The position numbers were made by a program, and so were the translations under genes. Of a stretch of DNA of 64,000 bases, positions 24,469 to 35,567 are shown piece after piece (the stretch's first letter is position 1; the number at the start of each line of letters is the position of its first letter). Below the pieces are notes generated by a model that did no database searches, was not told the DNA's origin, and was given only the letters and a program-made list of their open reading frames with translations. The DNA is from Lactarius indigo (lineage: Eukaryota; Basidiomycota; Agaricomycetes; Russulales; Russulaceae): assembly GCA_025766275.1 (NCBI GenBank), contig JAFKAC010000025.1:124001-188000 (forward strand), written 5' to 3'.

Positions 24469-24715
24469 AATATATTTCCTGCGTTGTTTATAACTCTTCA
24501 CAGATACACTATTGATCGACAAAGAAGTTTCTTTGATTATTGAGCTCATGATAACCTGATACAAACGCGGATTTCCACTGCTACAGCTACGAAGTTGTAA
24601 TCTTCGATCGCGGTCGGCATGTAAGGACAACGGTGCGCTGCATACGCAACACCGTCGACTTTCCAGTGATCACGGCTTCGAACATCCGAGTTTTCTCGCA
24701 AACAACTCGGCCATT

Positions 24716-24726
24716 ATTTGCAAGAT
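24716..24726. repeat. LINE target-site duplication, left copy
   Basis: The 11-bp string atttgcaagat is repeated exactly at 31162-31172 on the other side of the LINE. The last T merges with the poly-T tract. Confidence 0.8.
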
Positions 24727-24749
24727 TTTTTTTTTTTTTTTTTTTTTTT
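24726..24749 (-). other. LINE poly(A) tail
   Basis: A run of 24 T on the plus strand directly abuts the left target-site duplication. It is the 3' tail of the minus-strand LINE. Confidence 0.9.
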
Positions 24750-25037
24750 GAATCCATTTACGTGCGCCTTGGGGCCTAATACCCTATGTAGCACGAGACT
24801 GTGTGACTATTACAGATGAGGTGTGATCTCTCGTGGATATAACTGCGTATCGTATGTCCCCCCCACTCCGGTGAAGGAGTGGCTTGGCTTCCCGTCAAGC
24901 GTTGAGTTGAGAGGGGCGGCTATGCCGCCTTGGCGTATGTTGCGAGCCGCGTTTGAGGAGCTTGCTTGGGCTTGGAATCGTGTGTTGGGCTTGCTACTAC
25001 GTCTTCCTCTTCACTCAGCGGGTCTTGAGTGGGCTTG

Positions 25038-28000
25038 TCAGGCCCGGCGAGTCGTGGGGATGTGGGCGCGTGATGAGGGTGTTTGGGGGGTGTTCGCGTT
25101 GGGTGTAGGGTGTTGGGTGTCGGGGTGTGGGGCCGTCTGCGTGTGTTTCCATCTCCTTCGCTCCTTTCCATCCTTCGACTTATTTCCTTCGTTTGTTGTT
25201 GTGAGTTCTTGCGAGAATCTTCCTGTGTCTTGAATGTACTTGACTAGAGGGATGATCCTCTTGGGGTCTTGTAGTAGCTTTGCGTACGCTTCCTTTGTTG
25301 TTGTTCTTGTCTTGTGAAGCGTCCAACGCTCATGGGCGTACGCTGGGCAGTCTAGTAAGAAATGTTGAGGGGTTTCTGGGCTGTGACTGCATGCCGGGCA
25401 GCTGTCGCTTTCTGCTCTCTTAAATCTGAATAGATAGGCGTTGAGGGGGAAATGTCCCGATCTAAGCTGGAATATCCAGCTTGCTCCTTTTCTGGAAAGT
25501 TTGGGGTCGCTCGTCAGTTTAAGGAATTTGGGGGATGGGATTGATACGTCTATTTGTTTAAATCTGTGTGCTCTTGCCAACGATTGCCAGTCGCTTCTCC
25601 ACCAGACTTTGAGCTTTTCTTTGAAGCATTGCCTTGATGGGGATTTGCTGGTCTTAAGTGGTTTGCGGAGGTGGGTTGGGAGGGCGTCTGGGGGCGACGT
25701 CTTACCGTCTGCGGCTGCTTTCGCCTCTTCGTCCGCCTTTTCATTGCCTTGGATGTTTACATGTCCCGCGGTCCAGCGGATTGTAAGAGTCATCTTAGTT
25801 CCTCCTGTTTTGCGTAGGTTTGCTGCTGTGGTGCGGACTAAATCCGCCAGGTAGTGACCCGATTTGTTGCGCGGCTCCGTGATTGCCGAAATCGCTGCCT
25901 GATTGTCTACGCCTAGCGCGATGCTAGTTTTGTTGTTCTTCTCGCTCTTGAGGAGATGAAGTCCTAACAGCATTCCTACCAGCTCAGCCTCGAAGACCGT
26001 GTGCTGCTCCGTTGAGCCGAGGTGGTAGCGGAGCGAGCGTGTCGTGTTGTCTGGTCTAAACATGACTGCCGCCGCCCCTACCGCTCCGTCGTGTGCTGAG
26101 CCGTCCGAGTAGATCTTTATCACCTCAGTCCCTTCCTTGTCGGCTTTGATTGAAGCCTCTTTGTCTTTAGCTACATCTAGACCGAATGGGCGTTTATGGG
26201 AGAGGGAGGGGTCGTGCCGTACGGTGGGGATCTTCTCGTAGGATTGCGGTTTGATTTGGAATGATTGCATTAAGTAGTGTAGCGGCGCTTTGTGTTTCTT
26301 TACCTTGCCACTTGCACATCTTTTTGCGGGACCGTGTAGTGGATGTTCTTTCGGGAGTGAAGCAATGTGAGTTGCCGCCCTGTGGAGGTGTTTTTCAGCT
26401 TCGAGTTTGAGCGGAAGGATGAAGGCGTGTGTGTCTAGGACATCCGTAGGTGAGGTCCTTAGACCTCCTGTGATCGCTAAGGCTCTGGCTCTTTGGATGG
26501 TCGCGAACTTATTCCCGCGTCTTAGTACTCTGTCGGGATTTTCGTTCATGTTGTTGCGACCTTCTGCGCTGCCCCATACGTCTACTGCGTATAGTATGCG
26601 GGGTATTGCTACGCTTGTGTAGAGCCTTCTCGCATACTTCGGTGTGATGCCCCAGCTGGGAGCGGCCGCCCTTCTGATCTGGCTGGCCCATTTCATGCCC
26701 TTTTCCAGGGCGTAGTTGTACTGTACGCCCCAGTTGAGGTGCTGGTCGAAGTAAACTCCGAGGTACTTTGCGCTCTTTGATGGGTTGAGGGTTGTGTCGA
26801 GGAGTTGCATGGGACTTCTTTGTTTCTTGCTGTTCTGGTGAGCAAAGTCAATCAGCGCCAGCTTGGTGAACTCGAAACGTGAATTGTGGGTATTGGACCA
26901 GGCGATCGCTCCCCCTTCCCTTGTCATCATATCCGTCAGCGTCGCGTGCGTGTCTTCAAAATTGTCCCTGATAGCGATTAGGATCGCATCGTCGACGTAG
27001 GCTATTGCTGCTTCGCTATCCTTGTTGGGGATGTCTAGTATATCCGCGTTGTAGTATTGGTATAGTATCATTGACAAGGGGTCGCCTTGTCCTATCCCGT
27101 TATCGATCGGAATGTTGTCTGACACGAAATCATCGAATTTCAACGTAGTGAAACGGTTTCGGAGGAGATTTTGTGTGAACTTCACCAGTTTATCAGGTAC
27201 GCGTCTCTTTCTCATGTTATGTACCAGCGTCGCGTTTACGGCGTTCGGAAAGGCTCCTTCTATGTCAAGGAAAAGTACGGAGGTTACTTTCTTTTTCCGC
27301 CACGCATCCTTGATCCGGAGGGTGAGCGTGTGCATCGCGTCCGTGGTTGTGCGGGCTGGACGTCCGCCGTAATGGTGCTGAGGGAGGAGTTGGTGCTTCT
27401 CGGTGTAGTATGATAGTTGTTCTGCCATTATGGATGTAAGTACCTTCGCAATCGTATTTAGGAGAGCGATGGGTCTGTATGCTTTGGGAACATCATATCT
27501 CGGTTTCCCTGGCTTCCTGAGTACGACTGTGGTGAAGGTCTTCCAAGGACCGTAGTACCATCCTTTATTGACAATAGCGTTGAATATTGCCCATAGCCTG
27601 TTTACGAGTAAGTCAGCGCATTTTATCAAAACAATATTGGGAATCCCGTCAGGGCCTGGGGCCTTGTAGGGGCTTAGCCTTGCTATATGTTTGCGGATTT
27701 GGTCCTTGGTGATCGCTTTCAACGTGCCGACTGGTGGGGGGTAGGCGGGGCTGCTTGAATCGACGACTGGTTCCGGTGGTTTGCTGGGGAAAAAGGTCTT
27801 GGCTAGGACTGCGCTTTTGTCAGAACTCCGGCTGATGATCTTTTCGCCCGAGTCGTCTTGTATCTTTAGACTGGGGATTCTTGATTTACCCCCGTCGCTT
27901 GCCGGCGACGTGATGTACCGGTGTGCTGTCCAGATATCCGGTTCAGTCGCCTTCTCCAGCCAGTCCCTCCAGTGGTGTTGTTTGGTGTATTTCATAGCTT

Positions 28001-29126
28001 TGTCGTACTTTCTGCGGATGTCTTTGTACGTGGCGTGGATCTGGTGCTCGGGGTGGTCCCTCAGTTTGTACGCTGCTCTACCCATCTTCTCCGTTTCTTT
28101 GCGAAGAAGTTTGAGCTCTTTGGTCCACCAGCGCTTGGACTTTGCGCTGATGTCAGTGATGGGTACCTCGGCTTCTATGGTTTCCTGAATAGCGTGCGTC
28201 AGCCTTTCGCATTCTGCGTCGAGATGTGATTGGGAATTTATCCGGTTTGGGACTCCCAGCTTTGCGATCCTTCCTTCTAATGATTTGTGGAAGTCGTCCC
28301 AGGCGACGTCCTTGAAGTTTCTTATGATCTGTGCGGGGGATTTAGTCAGCTCGATGTCTAGGACTGTGACGATAGGAACGTGGTCTGTGTTGACTCCTTG
28401 ATCCTCGGGGAGGGTGTCACAGACGATAACTGCGTCTAGGCTGTGTTCTGTCATGAACACGTTGTCTAGTCTCGTCCACTTCTTTGTGACGTGGTGGACG
28501 TGGGTTGGGGTGCCGCTAGCTAATGCCATGTCCATCCCGAGATTGGAGACGCTTTTGAGGAGGAGTTCCGCCGCTTGGATAGCGTCTGGTGTGAAGAGTC
28601 TGGTGTCCTCCGGGCTGTCCCAGTACGGGTGGTGCCGGTTGAAGTCGCCTAGCCAGATAAGATGGTGGTCTTGTCTGTTAGAGTCGTTACCTAGTACGAA
28701 TTTCTCGTGCTTTTTGTGGTATGACGATAGCGCTTTGAGGGTGTTGTCGTGTTCGCAGTCATTGTAGACGTTGAATATCGACAGAGTTCCCCAGCTTTCT
28801 TTTATGCGCAGGGCTGTGACGTCGCCGGAGGCGAAGTCGATCTGTTCCCACTTTTCAGTCAGCACGTCTCCTCTTATTAAGATGACTGAACGCGTCTTAT
28901 TTGGCTGCTCATCGTGAGTTGTGGGGTAGATTGGTATCCAGTCCTTCGCGGCGATGGATTTGTTGAGGAAGTTAATTGATGGTTCTTGCAGCACAACGAT
29001 GTCGATGCCTAGGGTTACCAGTTTACCGCTGCTGATAAGCCCGTGTTGGCATGTTGGGGATTTATTGATATTCTGCTGCCAGATTGCGAGTTTCTTGCGA
29101 TCCTTGTTGAGGTCGTGTAAATTCAT
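25038..29126 (-). CDS. LINE ORF2: endonuclease - reverse transcriptase - RNase H
   Basis: This ORF of 1362 aa carries out target-primed reverse transcription. The first 250 residues form an endonuclease/exonuclease/phosphatase domain (WQQNINKS, VVLQEPS, LGDFNRHHP and the NTDHVPIV signature with the catalytic His). Mid-protein is an RT domain with KAPGPDGIPN, FLDIEGAFPNA, GIGQGDPLS and the active-site box AIAYVDDAILIA (YVDD). Next is an RNase H domain with IYSDGSAHDG, FEAELVGML, GVDNQAAISA and WTAGHVNIQGNEKADEEAK, so the D-E-D-H set is present. Near the C-terminus is CPACSHSPETPQHFLLDC, a CCHC motif. The start ATG overlaps the ORF1 stop (ATGA), suggesting translation by termination-reinitiation. 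No disruption was seen. Confidence 0.95.
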   Translation of the reverse strand: MNLHDLNKDRKKLAIWQQNINKSPTCQHGLISSGKLVTLGIDIVVLQEPSINFLNKSIAAKDWIPIYPTTHDEQPNKTRSVILIRGDVLTEKWEQIDFASGDVTALRIKESWGTLSIFNVYNDCEHDNTLKALSSYHKKHEKFVLGNDSNRQDHHLIWLGDFNRHHPYWDSPEDTRLFTPDAIQAAELLLKSVSNLGMDMALASGTPTHVHHVTKKWTRLDNVFMTEHSLDAVIVCDTLPEDQGVNTDHVPIVTVLDIELTKSPAQIIRNFKDVAWDDFHKSLEGRIAKLGVPNRINSQSHLDAECERLTHAIQETIEAEVPITDISAKSKRWWTKELKLLRKETEKMGRAAYKLRDHPEHQIHATYKDIRRKYDKAMKYTKQHHWRDWLEKATEPDIWTAHRYITSPASDGGKSRIPSLKIQDDSGEKIISRSSDKSAVLAKTFFPSKPPEPVVDSSSPAYPPPVGTLKAITKDQIRKHIARLSPYKAPGPDGIPNIVLIKCADLLVNRLWAIFNAIVNKGWYYGPWKTFTTVVLRKPGKPRYDVPKAYRPIALLNTIAKVLTSIMAEQLSYYTEKHQLLPQHHYGGRPARTTTDAMHTLTLRIKDAWRKKKVTSVLFLDIEGAFPNAVNATLVHNMRKRRVPDKLVKFTQNLLRNRFTTLKFDDFVSDNIPIDNGIGQGDPLSMILYQYYNADILDIPNKDSEAAIAYVDDAILIAIRDNFEDTHATLTDMMTREGGAIAWSNTHNSRFEFTKLALIDFAHQNSKKQRSPMQLLDTTLNPSKSAKYLGVYFDQHLNWGVQYNYALEKGMKWASQIRRAAAPSWGITPKYARRLYTSVAIPRILYAVDVWGSAEGRNNMNENPDRVLRRGNKFATIQRARALAITGGLRTSPTDVLDTHAFILPLKLEAEKHLHRAATHIASLPKEHPLHGPAKRCASGKVKKHKAPLHYLMQSFQIKPQSYEKIPTVRHDPSLSHKRPFGLDVAKDKEASIKADKEGTEVIKIYSDGSAHDGAVGAAAVMFRPDNTTRSLRYHLGSTEQHTVFEAELVGMLLGLHLLKSEKNNKTSIALGVDNQAAISAITEPRNKSGHYLADLVRTTAANLRKTGGTKMTLTIRWTAGHVNIQGNEKADEEAKAAADGKTSPPDALPTHLRKPLKTSKSPSRQCFKEKLKVWWRSDWQSLARAHRFKQIDVSIPSPKFLKLTSDPKLSRKGASWIFQLRSGHFPLNAYLFRFKRAESDSCPACSHSPETPQHFLLDCPAYAHERWTLHKTRTTTKEAYAKLLQDPKRIIPLVKYIQDTGRFSQELTTTNEGNKSKDGKERRRWKHTQTAPHPDTQHPTPNANTPQTPSSRAHIPTTRRA
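29123..29126 (-). promoter_or_regulatory. ATGA stop-start overlap of LINE ORF1 and ORF2
   Basis: On the minus strand the ORF1 stop TGA and the ORF2 start ATG share bases as ATGA. This arrangement is known to support reinitiation in other fungal elements and viruses; here it is inferred. Confidence 0.7.
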
Positions 29127-30967
29127 GTGTACTGGGTGTGGAGGAAGTCCGCTGGCAGGTCGTTGATGTCCCCTTCGAGGTGGATGTCGTAATCCTCCTC
29201 GTCCGTGTCGGATTTGGGGGGGTGATGGTGTGGTACTTGCGGGTGTGAGTCGACCACTCTTTTGAAGTAGTCTTCTAGCATTGCTTGGTCGGACGTCTTA
29301 CCTTTGGTTTGGGGCTTCTTGCTTTTTTCGATTTGCCGGGTTGGTGGGTGGCGGTTTCCGCGTTGTAGGGGGGGGAGGCCTCCTACCCTGTATTTCTCCG
29401 GGAATTTATCTTCGGGGGATAATCTGTCGGGTTGTAGGGTTAGCGTCCAGTCCTCTTCTGTTGGGAAAAATACTGGGTTGTTTTCGGGGTGGTATCCGTT
29501 GTAATCGTCGCATTTTCTGAGGAAGGTTGGGCAGTTGCGGTCCCAGCTGGCGTGTGCGTCTGATTTGCAGGAGACGCAGTAGCGTTTTCCCTCCGTCTTG
29601 CAGTCCCTGGTTTTGTGTTGTTCGCCGCAGGTGCCACATGTGTCGTGTATGGCGTGACAGTTGGTTGCGAAGTGACCCCATTTCCTGCATTTCATGCATT
29701 GTTTGGGCTTGTACTTCATTTTCTTGGGGAATGCTCTGATGCTGCAGACGTAGATGCCTTCCTTGAGTAGTCTGTTAGCTAGCGCCGCGGAAGAGAGGGT
29801 GAAGACAGCGTATGCGAATCTTTGCCCCTGGGAGCGTCTGTTTTCCGGCTTGATCCATTTGGCCCTTCGAATTGCTTTCTCCGGTAGCCTATTGATTTCT
29901 TCGATTTCGCGCAGGTGGTTGTTGTTGGAGGGGTCGAAGGTGGTTGGGATTCTAGGGACCACGATGGGGAATGCTGCTTCTCTAATGGTGAGGCCCGAGT
30001 CGAATTTTCTTGTGAATTCGAGCTCGTTGATGGGAGATCTGAACCAGTCTGCCGCCTCTTTGGAGGCTAGTTGGAGAATGAAGCTTCCGTTTCTCAGTTT
30101 GATGACCGACTCCACTTTTGCGCCCTCCGGCGGAGGGGGGAGGATGCCCGCTAGGGTCTTGTCTGCGCGTTCTTGGATCTCGAAGGGATTCAAGTAGGAG
30201 TCTTCGCCTTTCTCTGAGTCGAAGATGACCTGCCTAGCTTTGACGTCTCTGCTTATGTCTACGCCGATAAGTATGTCGTGTGGGGTGCGGCCACCGATTG
30301 TTTGGGTGGGGAGGGAAGGGGCTGGGGGATGATCTGCGCTGATCTTCGTGTTGATGAGGGCTTCCTTGTAGGAGCGGGCCGTGCTAGCTGCTTGGGAGGT
30401 AGCTGTCGTGGCCTCCATGATGCTCCTAGCCATGTCGGCTGCCGCCTTTTCTAGGGAGATCGCTGTTTCCCCTAGTGTGGATACGGCGTTCTGTAACGAG
30501 GCGCGGTCAACTAGTGAGCTTTTGACGATTTCGCTCATCTTTCCCAACTCCGCCTGCAACGTGTTCTCCATGCGTTCGCCTATTTTTTGCGCGAAGGCGT
30601 CCACTAGGGGGGGGGTGTGTTGCGCTGTCATGTTGTTTTCATGTGTGAGCGCTGCCAGAGCTTGGAGGGAGCTGGTCATTCCCTTGGGAGCGGAGGCACT
30701 GTATTTTTTGATGATTAGTGCGAGGATGCGGAGGAGAGAGGAGGGCGTAGTGGGGTGTTCATCGACATAGCAGTCGTCCTCTTTTAGTGCCTTAATGGCC
30801 TCGGCTGAGGCGGTCAGGTTTTTGGGCTTCGCTTGAACCATACCCGTTGAGGTGATGGGGGTGCTGGGCCGTGTGTTTGCTTTGGCTGAGGATCTGGTGG
30901 TTCTGATGGACGTGACGGGTGGGGTGCGCCCTGCGGGGCCCGGATTGGTAGTTCCTTTTGTGGTCAT
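29123..30967 (-). CDS. LINE ORF1: Gag-like RNA-binding protein
   Basis: This is a 614-aa protein upstream of ORF2. The N-terminal third is low-complexity and helical. A central region resembles the RRM-like esterase/RNA-binding zone of Tad-type ORF1 proteins (VESVIKLRNGSFILQLAS, EAADWFRSPINE). Three zinc-knuckle-like motifs follow: CMKCRKWGHFATNC (CX2CX4HX4C), CGTCGEQHKTRDC and CVSCKSDAHASWDRNC. The acidic C-terminus (KSDTDEEDYDIHLEGDIND) ends at the TGA of an ATGA overlap with ORF2. The protein probably packages LINE RNA. The ORF is open and full length. Confidence 0.9.
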   Translation of the reverse strand: MTTKGTTNPGPAGRTPPVTSIRTTRSSAKANTRPSTPITSTGMVQAKPKNLTASAEAIKALKEDDCYVDEHPTTPSSLLRILALIIKKYSASAPKGMTSSLQALAALTHENNMTAQHTPPLVDAFAQKIGERMENTLQAELGKMSEIVKSSLVDRASLQNAVSTLGETAISLEKAAADMARSIMEATTATSQAASTARSYKEALINTKISADHPPAPSLPTQTIGGRTPHDILIGVDISRDVKARQVIFDSEKGEDSYLNPFEIQERADKTLAGILPPPPEGAKVESVIKLRNGSFILQLASKEAADWFRSPINELEFTRKFDSGLTIREAAFPIVVPRIPTTFDPSNNNHLREIEEINRLPEKAIRRAKWIKPENRRSQGQRFAYAVFTLSSAALANRLLKEGIYVCSIRAFPKKMKYKPKQCMKCRKWGHFATNCHAIHDTCGTCGEQHKTRDCKTEGKRYCVSCKSDAHASWDRNCPTFLRKCDDYNGYHPENNPVFFPTEEDWTLTLQPDRLSPEDKFPEKYRVGGLPPLQRGNRHPPTRQIEKSKKPQTKGKTSDQAMLEDYFKRVVDSHPQVPHHHPPKSDTDEEDYDIHLEGDINDLPADFLHTQYT

Positions 30968-31161
30968 ACTGTCCGGCAGCGCGTTGTTGCTTCTTATGAA
31001 GCTTTTTGGATCTGTTGGGGGTTCTAATAGGACTAATGCGTGCGTATGTGTGATGTGTGTGTGTGTATGTATTCCTTTCTGCGGTGTGATGAGCTACCTC
31101 TACCCTGAGGCCGTGTGACGTGGCTTAGGTGGTGGTGGTTGCCGAGAAAGGAAGTATCGAC

Positions 31162-31172
31162 ATTTGCAAGAT
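31162..31172. repeat. LINE target-site duplication, right copy
   Basis: An exact 11-bp copy of 24716-24726 (atttgcaagat), marking the 5' end of the LINE. Confidence 0.8.
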
Positions 31173-32712
31173 ATCTAGGAGGGGTGTACATTTACAGCTA
31201 CCAAAGGTTGCGATCGATGCGGACCAATATAAGTACGTCGGACAGGAACTGAGGCAACATCAGTAGACCCAGCTATGCAGACGACGTGCACTTGCACCTG
31301 CGACATTTTACCTCTTTATACAGTACTGTGGGCCGTCTAGGCAACCGTGTACCTTTCATTTAAACTGGTTTCGTATAGTAGCCGATTCGTTGGCAGCTGT
31401 GTTGGCTGTGGCAGTATAGCAACAAGAGCAACCACCGCTTACTTTCATATAGACTCTACCTTACTTTCCTACATATTGATTATCTCTGCAACTTATCGAC
31501 CTCGACACACCCCCGAGCCATAGCCGCACCATCTCCTAGGGTCTTAGGTAGGCTCTGAGCAGTCAAAATGGAAATATTATGGTCGTTGTGACAACGAGGT
31601 GGAATGCGCGACTGTAGCGATGGTATATTGGACGGAGTATCAGACGATATGCTCCTCGAAGTCGAGTTGGCGAAGAGAAAGGCGGGAGTGAGAAGCGAGG
31701 GTTTACTGGTGGGGATGATCCATTGACGTAGGATGCTGCAGTGCAGGACGACGCACCTCTGGCGGTCTAGTTCTTTCCCCAAAGGACCTCCCTGATCTTC
31801 TACGATGGCGGACCCAGTGCCTGCAGGCATGAGTGCGGCTCTCAGGAATACTTGTACAGGTCCTAGAGAACACCTCGATGTGATGCATTCGTCAGATTGA
31901 GAATCAGGTTTATTGTGGCTTAGAGTGAACCCTGAAAGGTGGAATGACAGGGAGAAAGTATTAGAAGTTGGGAGGCGGGAGGCAGGAGGCGGGAGGCGGG
32001 AATGGGAGAAACATTGGAATGCACAGTCGACCTCTGCAAATTTGATAAACTCATCGTAGCCTATGCAGGCTCCTGCAATGATCCGGCCTTCACCTTACAT
32101 CCTCTGGTCGCATACATTCCACCTAAGAGGTCCAATAAGGCAATGAAACATAACAGTGCTTGTGTTACACTACTTTTCTTCTTCACTCTTCTTGATACAT
32201 CAGCATTTTTTCTGAGGCCCTGGGAGGTACTGGGGGTACTGGAGCCAGCATGACAGTCTGCCAGAATCATGTCTGGATGCAGAATGATCCTGACCGAGCC
32301 AGACCAGCCAACTGGCAACTGACACATCCCAGTTGTATCCAGATGTAGATACAGATGTGAATACAGATCTTGCATGTCCGTTCAGTTGTCTGTCCAGGAT
32401 CGAAGAGTATACATACAGAAACACTGCCAGTCATAAGTACAGTCTCAAGAACAGTCTCAAGGATTCATGCAGATGGCCGCCAGTCATGTTTGTTCCATAC
32501 AGTCTCAAGGATTCATGTACAGATACTGGCAGTCATATATCCAGACTGATGCTTGTGTATTTATGTACTACTGGTATCCATGGTTCTATATACATAACAC
32601 CCTCCGGCATACATGTGAGGACACGCTGTCACCGTCACCCTTTTGCGCCCGATGGTCCCACCCTTCCATTCCCGCGCCACTCCCCTACCTGGGTTGCACC
32701 ATGCCTTGGCAT
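31173..32712. other. Gene-poor stretch with simple repeats
   Basis: A minus ORF at 31480-31830 has no recognisable motif. At about 31970-32000 there is a purine-rich minisatellite of gggaggc units. At 32380-32560 a string around cagtctcaaggattcatg recurs two to three times together with ccagtcat and tacagat words. No gene is supported. Confidence 0.4.
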
Positions 32713-35346
32713 TCAATAATCACCTACTTCCTGAATGTCCGCCTCTTCATCTGTCCCATCATCTGACACCACAATCTTGCTACGACCATCCGGTATGACT
32801 GAAGAACGTTGAGTTTCCATATTCAAGTTCCCGACATGATCTGCGAGGTACACCGAAGCTGTGCGCATGATTTGCACCCATTTACGTTCACGTAGGTCGC
32901 TTGTCGACTGCGAGTATTGGCACGCGACCCCACCCCAGGGATTGTTATCGAACGCATGGCTGGTGTTGTTGGTGGCTTTCTTGTCTCGAATATTGACCCC
33001 AGTTTTGAAGAGAGTGAGGCCGCGTTCCAACTGCGTGGACAATTAGTCTTGTATATGCATATGAGTGAAAACTTACTGCGGCGGTGCTAAGTGCTAGGGC
33101 ACCAGTAGGGTAACCAAAATTTGTTGGTGCCTTCGCTACTCACTGGAGGTGCACGGCGAACACTTGGAGGAGCATGGGGGCAAGCCACGAACCTTTGGAC
33201 GCCTTTGGGGCTCAAAAGCATCGGCACCTTGTGAGATGAATGAGTATGGATGTACGCACCTCCGGATCAGCATATATGAGTGGAAATATAATGGGTTGTT
33301 CGTGTGGACGGGGTAGCAATCCACGAACAAATGTTGCAACTTCGCCTGAATCCCTCCTCAGTGTGGTGTTGTGCTTGATAAAGTCACTGAGGATTGTGAC
33401 CGCCTTCTTGCTGATGGTGCTTCGCCATTCATTGAGATGATCGATGACCTCAGAAAAAACAGAACATCAGTCGTGATTACAGATGGAGTAGAATGTAAGG
33501 TGCACAACATGTGGGGGACTTACCACTTTCTTGATGGCAGGATTAGTACGCATGTCTTCCATTCTCTCTGGCAGGCATTTATCCCACAAGCCCTGTATCA
33601 TCACTAAGAGATCTGGGTGCTCATTAGTCCCAAATGTATCCGATAACATCCCTGCCCAGTCAAGCACTCCGCGGATGATGAGATCCCACTGTGTGAGTTC
33701 ATGTTCTCCTGCGATTGGGATATCCAAGACCTTGAGGTTCCGGTAGGGCTTTGACAACTCATTGCCCTCAGACTTGATGATGGGTCCTTGCATGGGGCCT
33801 GCACTGGTATTGACGTCCTTCTTCTTCACCACCAGGCCCACCTGCGAAGAGAGTCATTCAGTGGCAGCATTGCTAGAAAAAAAAACATACTGCAGATGTG
33901 GTGCGATTGCTGTTATAATTTGCAGATGGCTGTGACCCAGTTGGATGGAGAGGCATGTGCTTTGCCTTCTTCGCAGTATGGGCAGCCTGCAGTGAGCTTG
34001 GAATTTCATTGTCATCAAAAATTCCTGACGGCCAGAGATCTTGTGCACTATCCAACCCTTCACTGGTGCTTCACGTGTGTGACCATGCCGACATCCGAGA
34101 GGATGGTCTTGATTGTGATAGCTCACTTGCCACTGTAACACAATCATTGTCAGCATCAACAATGGTGGGGCTCGCCGGGGTTGGGTGGGAATCAAAGTGG
34201 GGTCTTTCAGTGAGGGATTGAACATGGTAGCGGACTTCTTATACTTGCTACTGGAGCCTGAATCGTTGAGGAGCTTCCACCAGTCCTTTCACAAGCCGCT
34301 AGCGGTGGCAGTCTCGCCCTTTCGCTTCTTGATTTTTTTCTGCGGCCTGTTTGCTCACGTCATCAAGTGCGTGATCGATGAGTCAGGTATTACAGTATGA
34401 CTTGGTCATTGGTCACGCCGACTCACCGCTTGGTACGCTGATCCTCTTCATCTTCTCTCTCATTGCTACTGTCCTCAATAGGCTCCTCAGGCTTTCTCTT
34501 ATGGCCTGACACAGCAGATGTCTTGTGCGCTCGAGTGACCTCTTCACGGAGGCTATGATTTGCAGCCGGAGTTGGCGCCTTGTGGGGTTAAAACGTGTGA
34601 GTTTGCCATCATGATAATGGGAATGTGTCGCTTACCTTTGTTTTCTTTTTTCCTTTATCAACACTCCCACCTTTGGGTTTTTTCTTTCCTGTCTTTTTCT
34701 TCCTCCTTGCCACGATTTCATCCTCGAGTTCTTCAAGTCCGCTGTCTGAGTGTTCACTCTCATCTTCGTCTGTATCTGGGCCTTCATCTATGGAGTCAGA
34801 GTCACTTTCGTACTCATCGTCACTGTCGTCATCATCACTATCTCAAACCACAACTTTATGGCCTTCAGGACCTTCTGGTTCAGACATATGCACATCGCTG
34901 TCAAGGTTGCTTTCACTGGTAGTACATTAATGGTCAGCGATCAGCTTGGATGTCGTCAATGTGGACATTATCTACCTCTGGACTTGGTTGGATGCTGTGT
35001 CTTCGGGCTCCTTGGCTTCTGAGTGATCCACCTCAGATTCACTGTCACTGTGGCTACCCCTGAACCTGTGAGTATCTGAGTCGCTGTCGCCTTCATTGAT
35101 GATGTTGGGAGAGGCTTTATCCTCTCAGCAAAGAGCGTCTTCTACCTCAGCGACTTGGGCAACTATCGCTTGCCGATTTTTCTTGGCCATTGCAGCTTCT
35201 TTCTTTTCTTTGGACGCTTTGGCTTGGTCGTCAGCGGCTTTTTCGGACGTAGTGCAGCATTCCTGTTTCAAGTCATTTATGATTTTCCCAGGGTGAGTAT
35301 TTGCATTTGCATGATGAGTCCGTGGCCTAGAGGCATCGTCTGACAT
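32713..35346 (-). pseudogene. Decayed multi-exon acidic gene, mobile-element associated
   Basis: The gene starts at 35344-35346 (MSDDASRPRTHHANANTHPG) with a Lys/Glu-rich helical segment (KASKEKKEAAMAKKNRQ). It continues into a very acidic Ser/Asp/Glu stretch (about 34750-35060, minus) and a basic KKKTGKKKPKGG patch before a gtaagc donor near 34630. Further exons are visible at 33467-33841 (NLKVLDIPIAGEHEL region) and 32713-33042 (FDNNPWGGVACQYSQST, RTASVYLADHVGNLN). Several in-frame stops interrupt the acidic part. This multi-copy Agaricomycete gene type is of unknown function. It diverges head-to-head from the Plavaka transposase, so it may have been an accessory gene of that element (inference). 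Confidence 0.5.
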
Positions 35347-35567
35347 GGTTGGAATAAAAAAAACAGACACGTATACAGGGTGGTTGGGTGGTAAGGACCA
35401 GGAGGTTGACTTTGACGCTAACCGACCACAGCTGCATTCTTACCTCCTTTGACGCTAACTGACCACAACTGCATTCTTACCTCCTTTGATGGCCCGTGCG
35501 TCAATCAACAATTTCACGGTGTCAGGGTTTTTGTTTATGTTCGAAATTCTACTCACTGTATTGTCAT

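Larger units (their letters stand above)
24727..31161 (-). mobile_element. Full-length Tad1-like LINE, both ORFs open
   Basis: This is a minus-strand non-LTR retrotransposon of about 6.4 kb. On the plus strand it begins with a poly-T run (24726-24749, i.e. a 3' poly(A) tail). It continues through a 3' UTR, ORF2 (25038-29126), ORF1 (29123-30967) and a 5' UTR of about 194 bp (30968-31161), and is bracketed by 11-bp target-site duplications. ORF2 has APE-type endonuclease, reverse transcriptase, RNase H and a terminal Cys/His motif, the layout of the fungal Tad1/I-like group. Both ORFs lack stops and the tail and TSD are intact, so this is a recent insertion that could still be competent. Similar endonuclease-RT tails occur at 412-661, so the family has older copies nearby. 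Confidence 0.93.
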
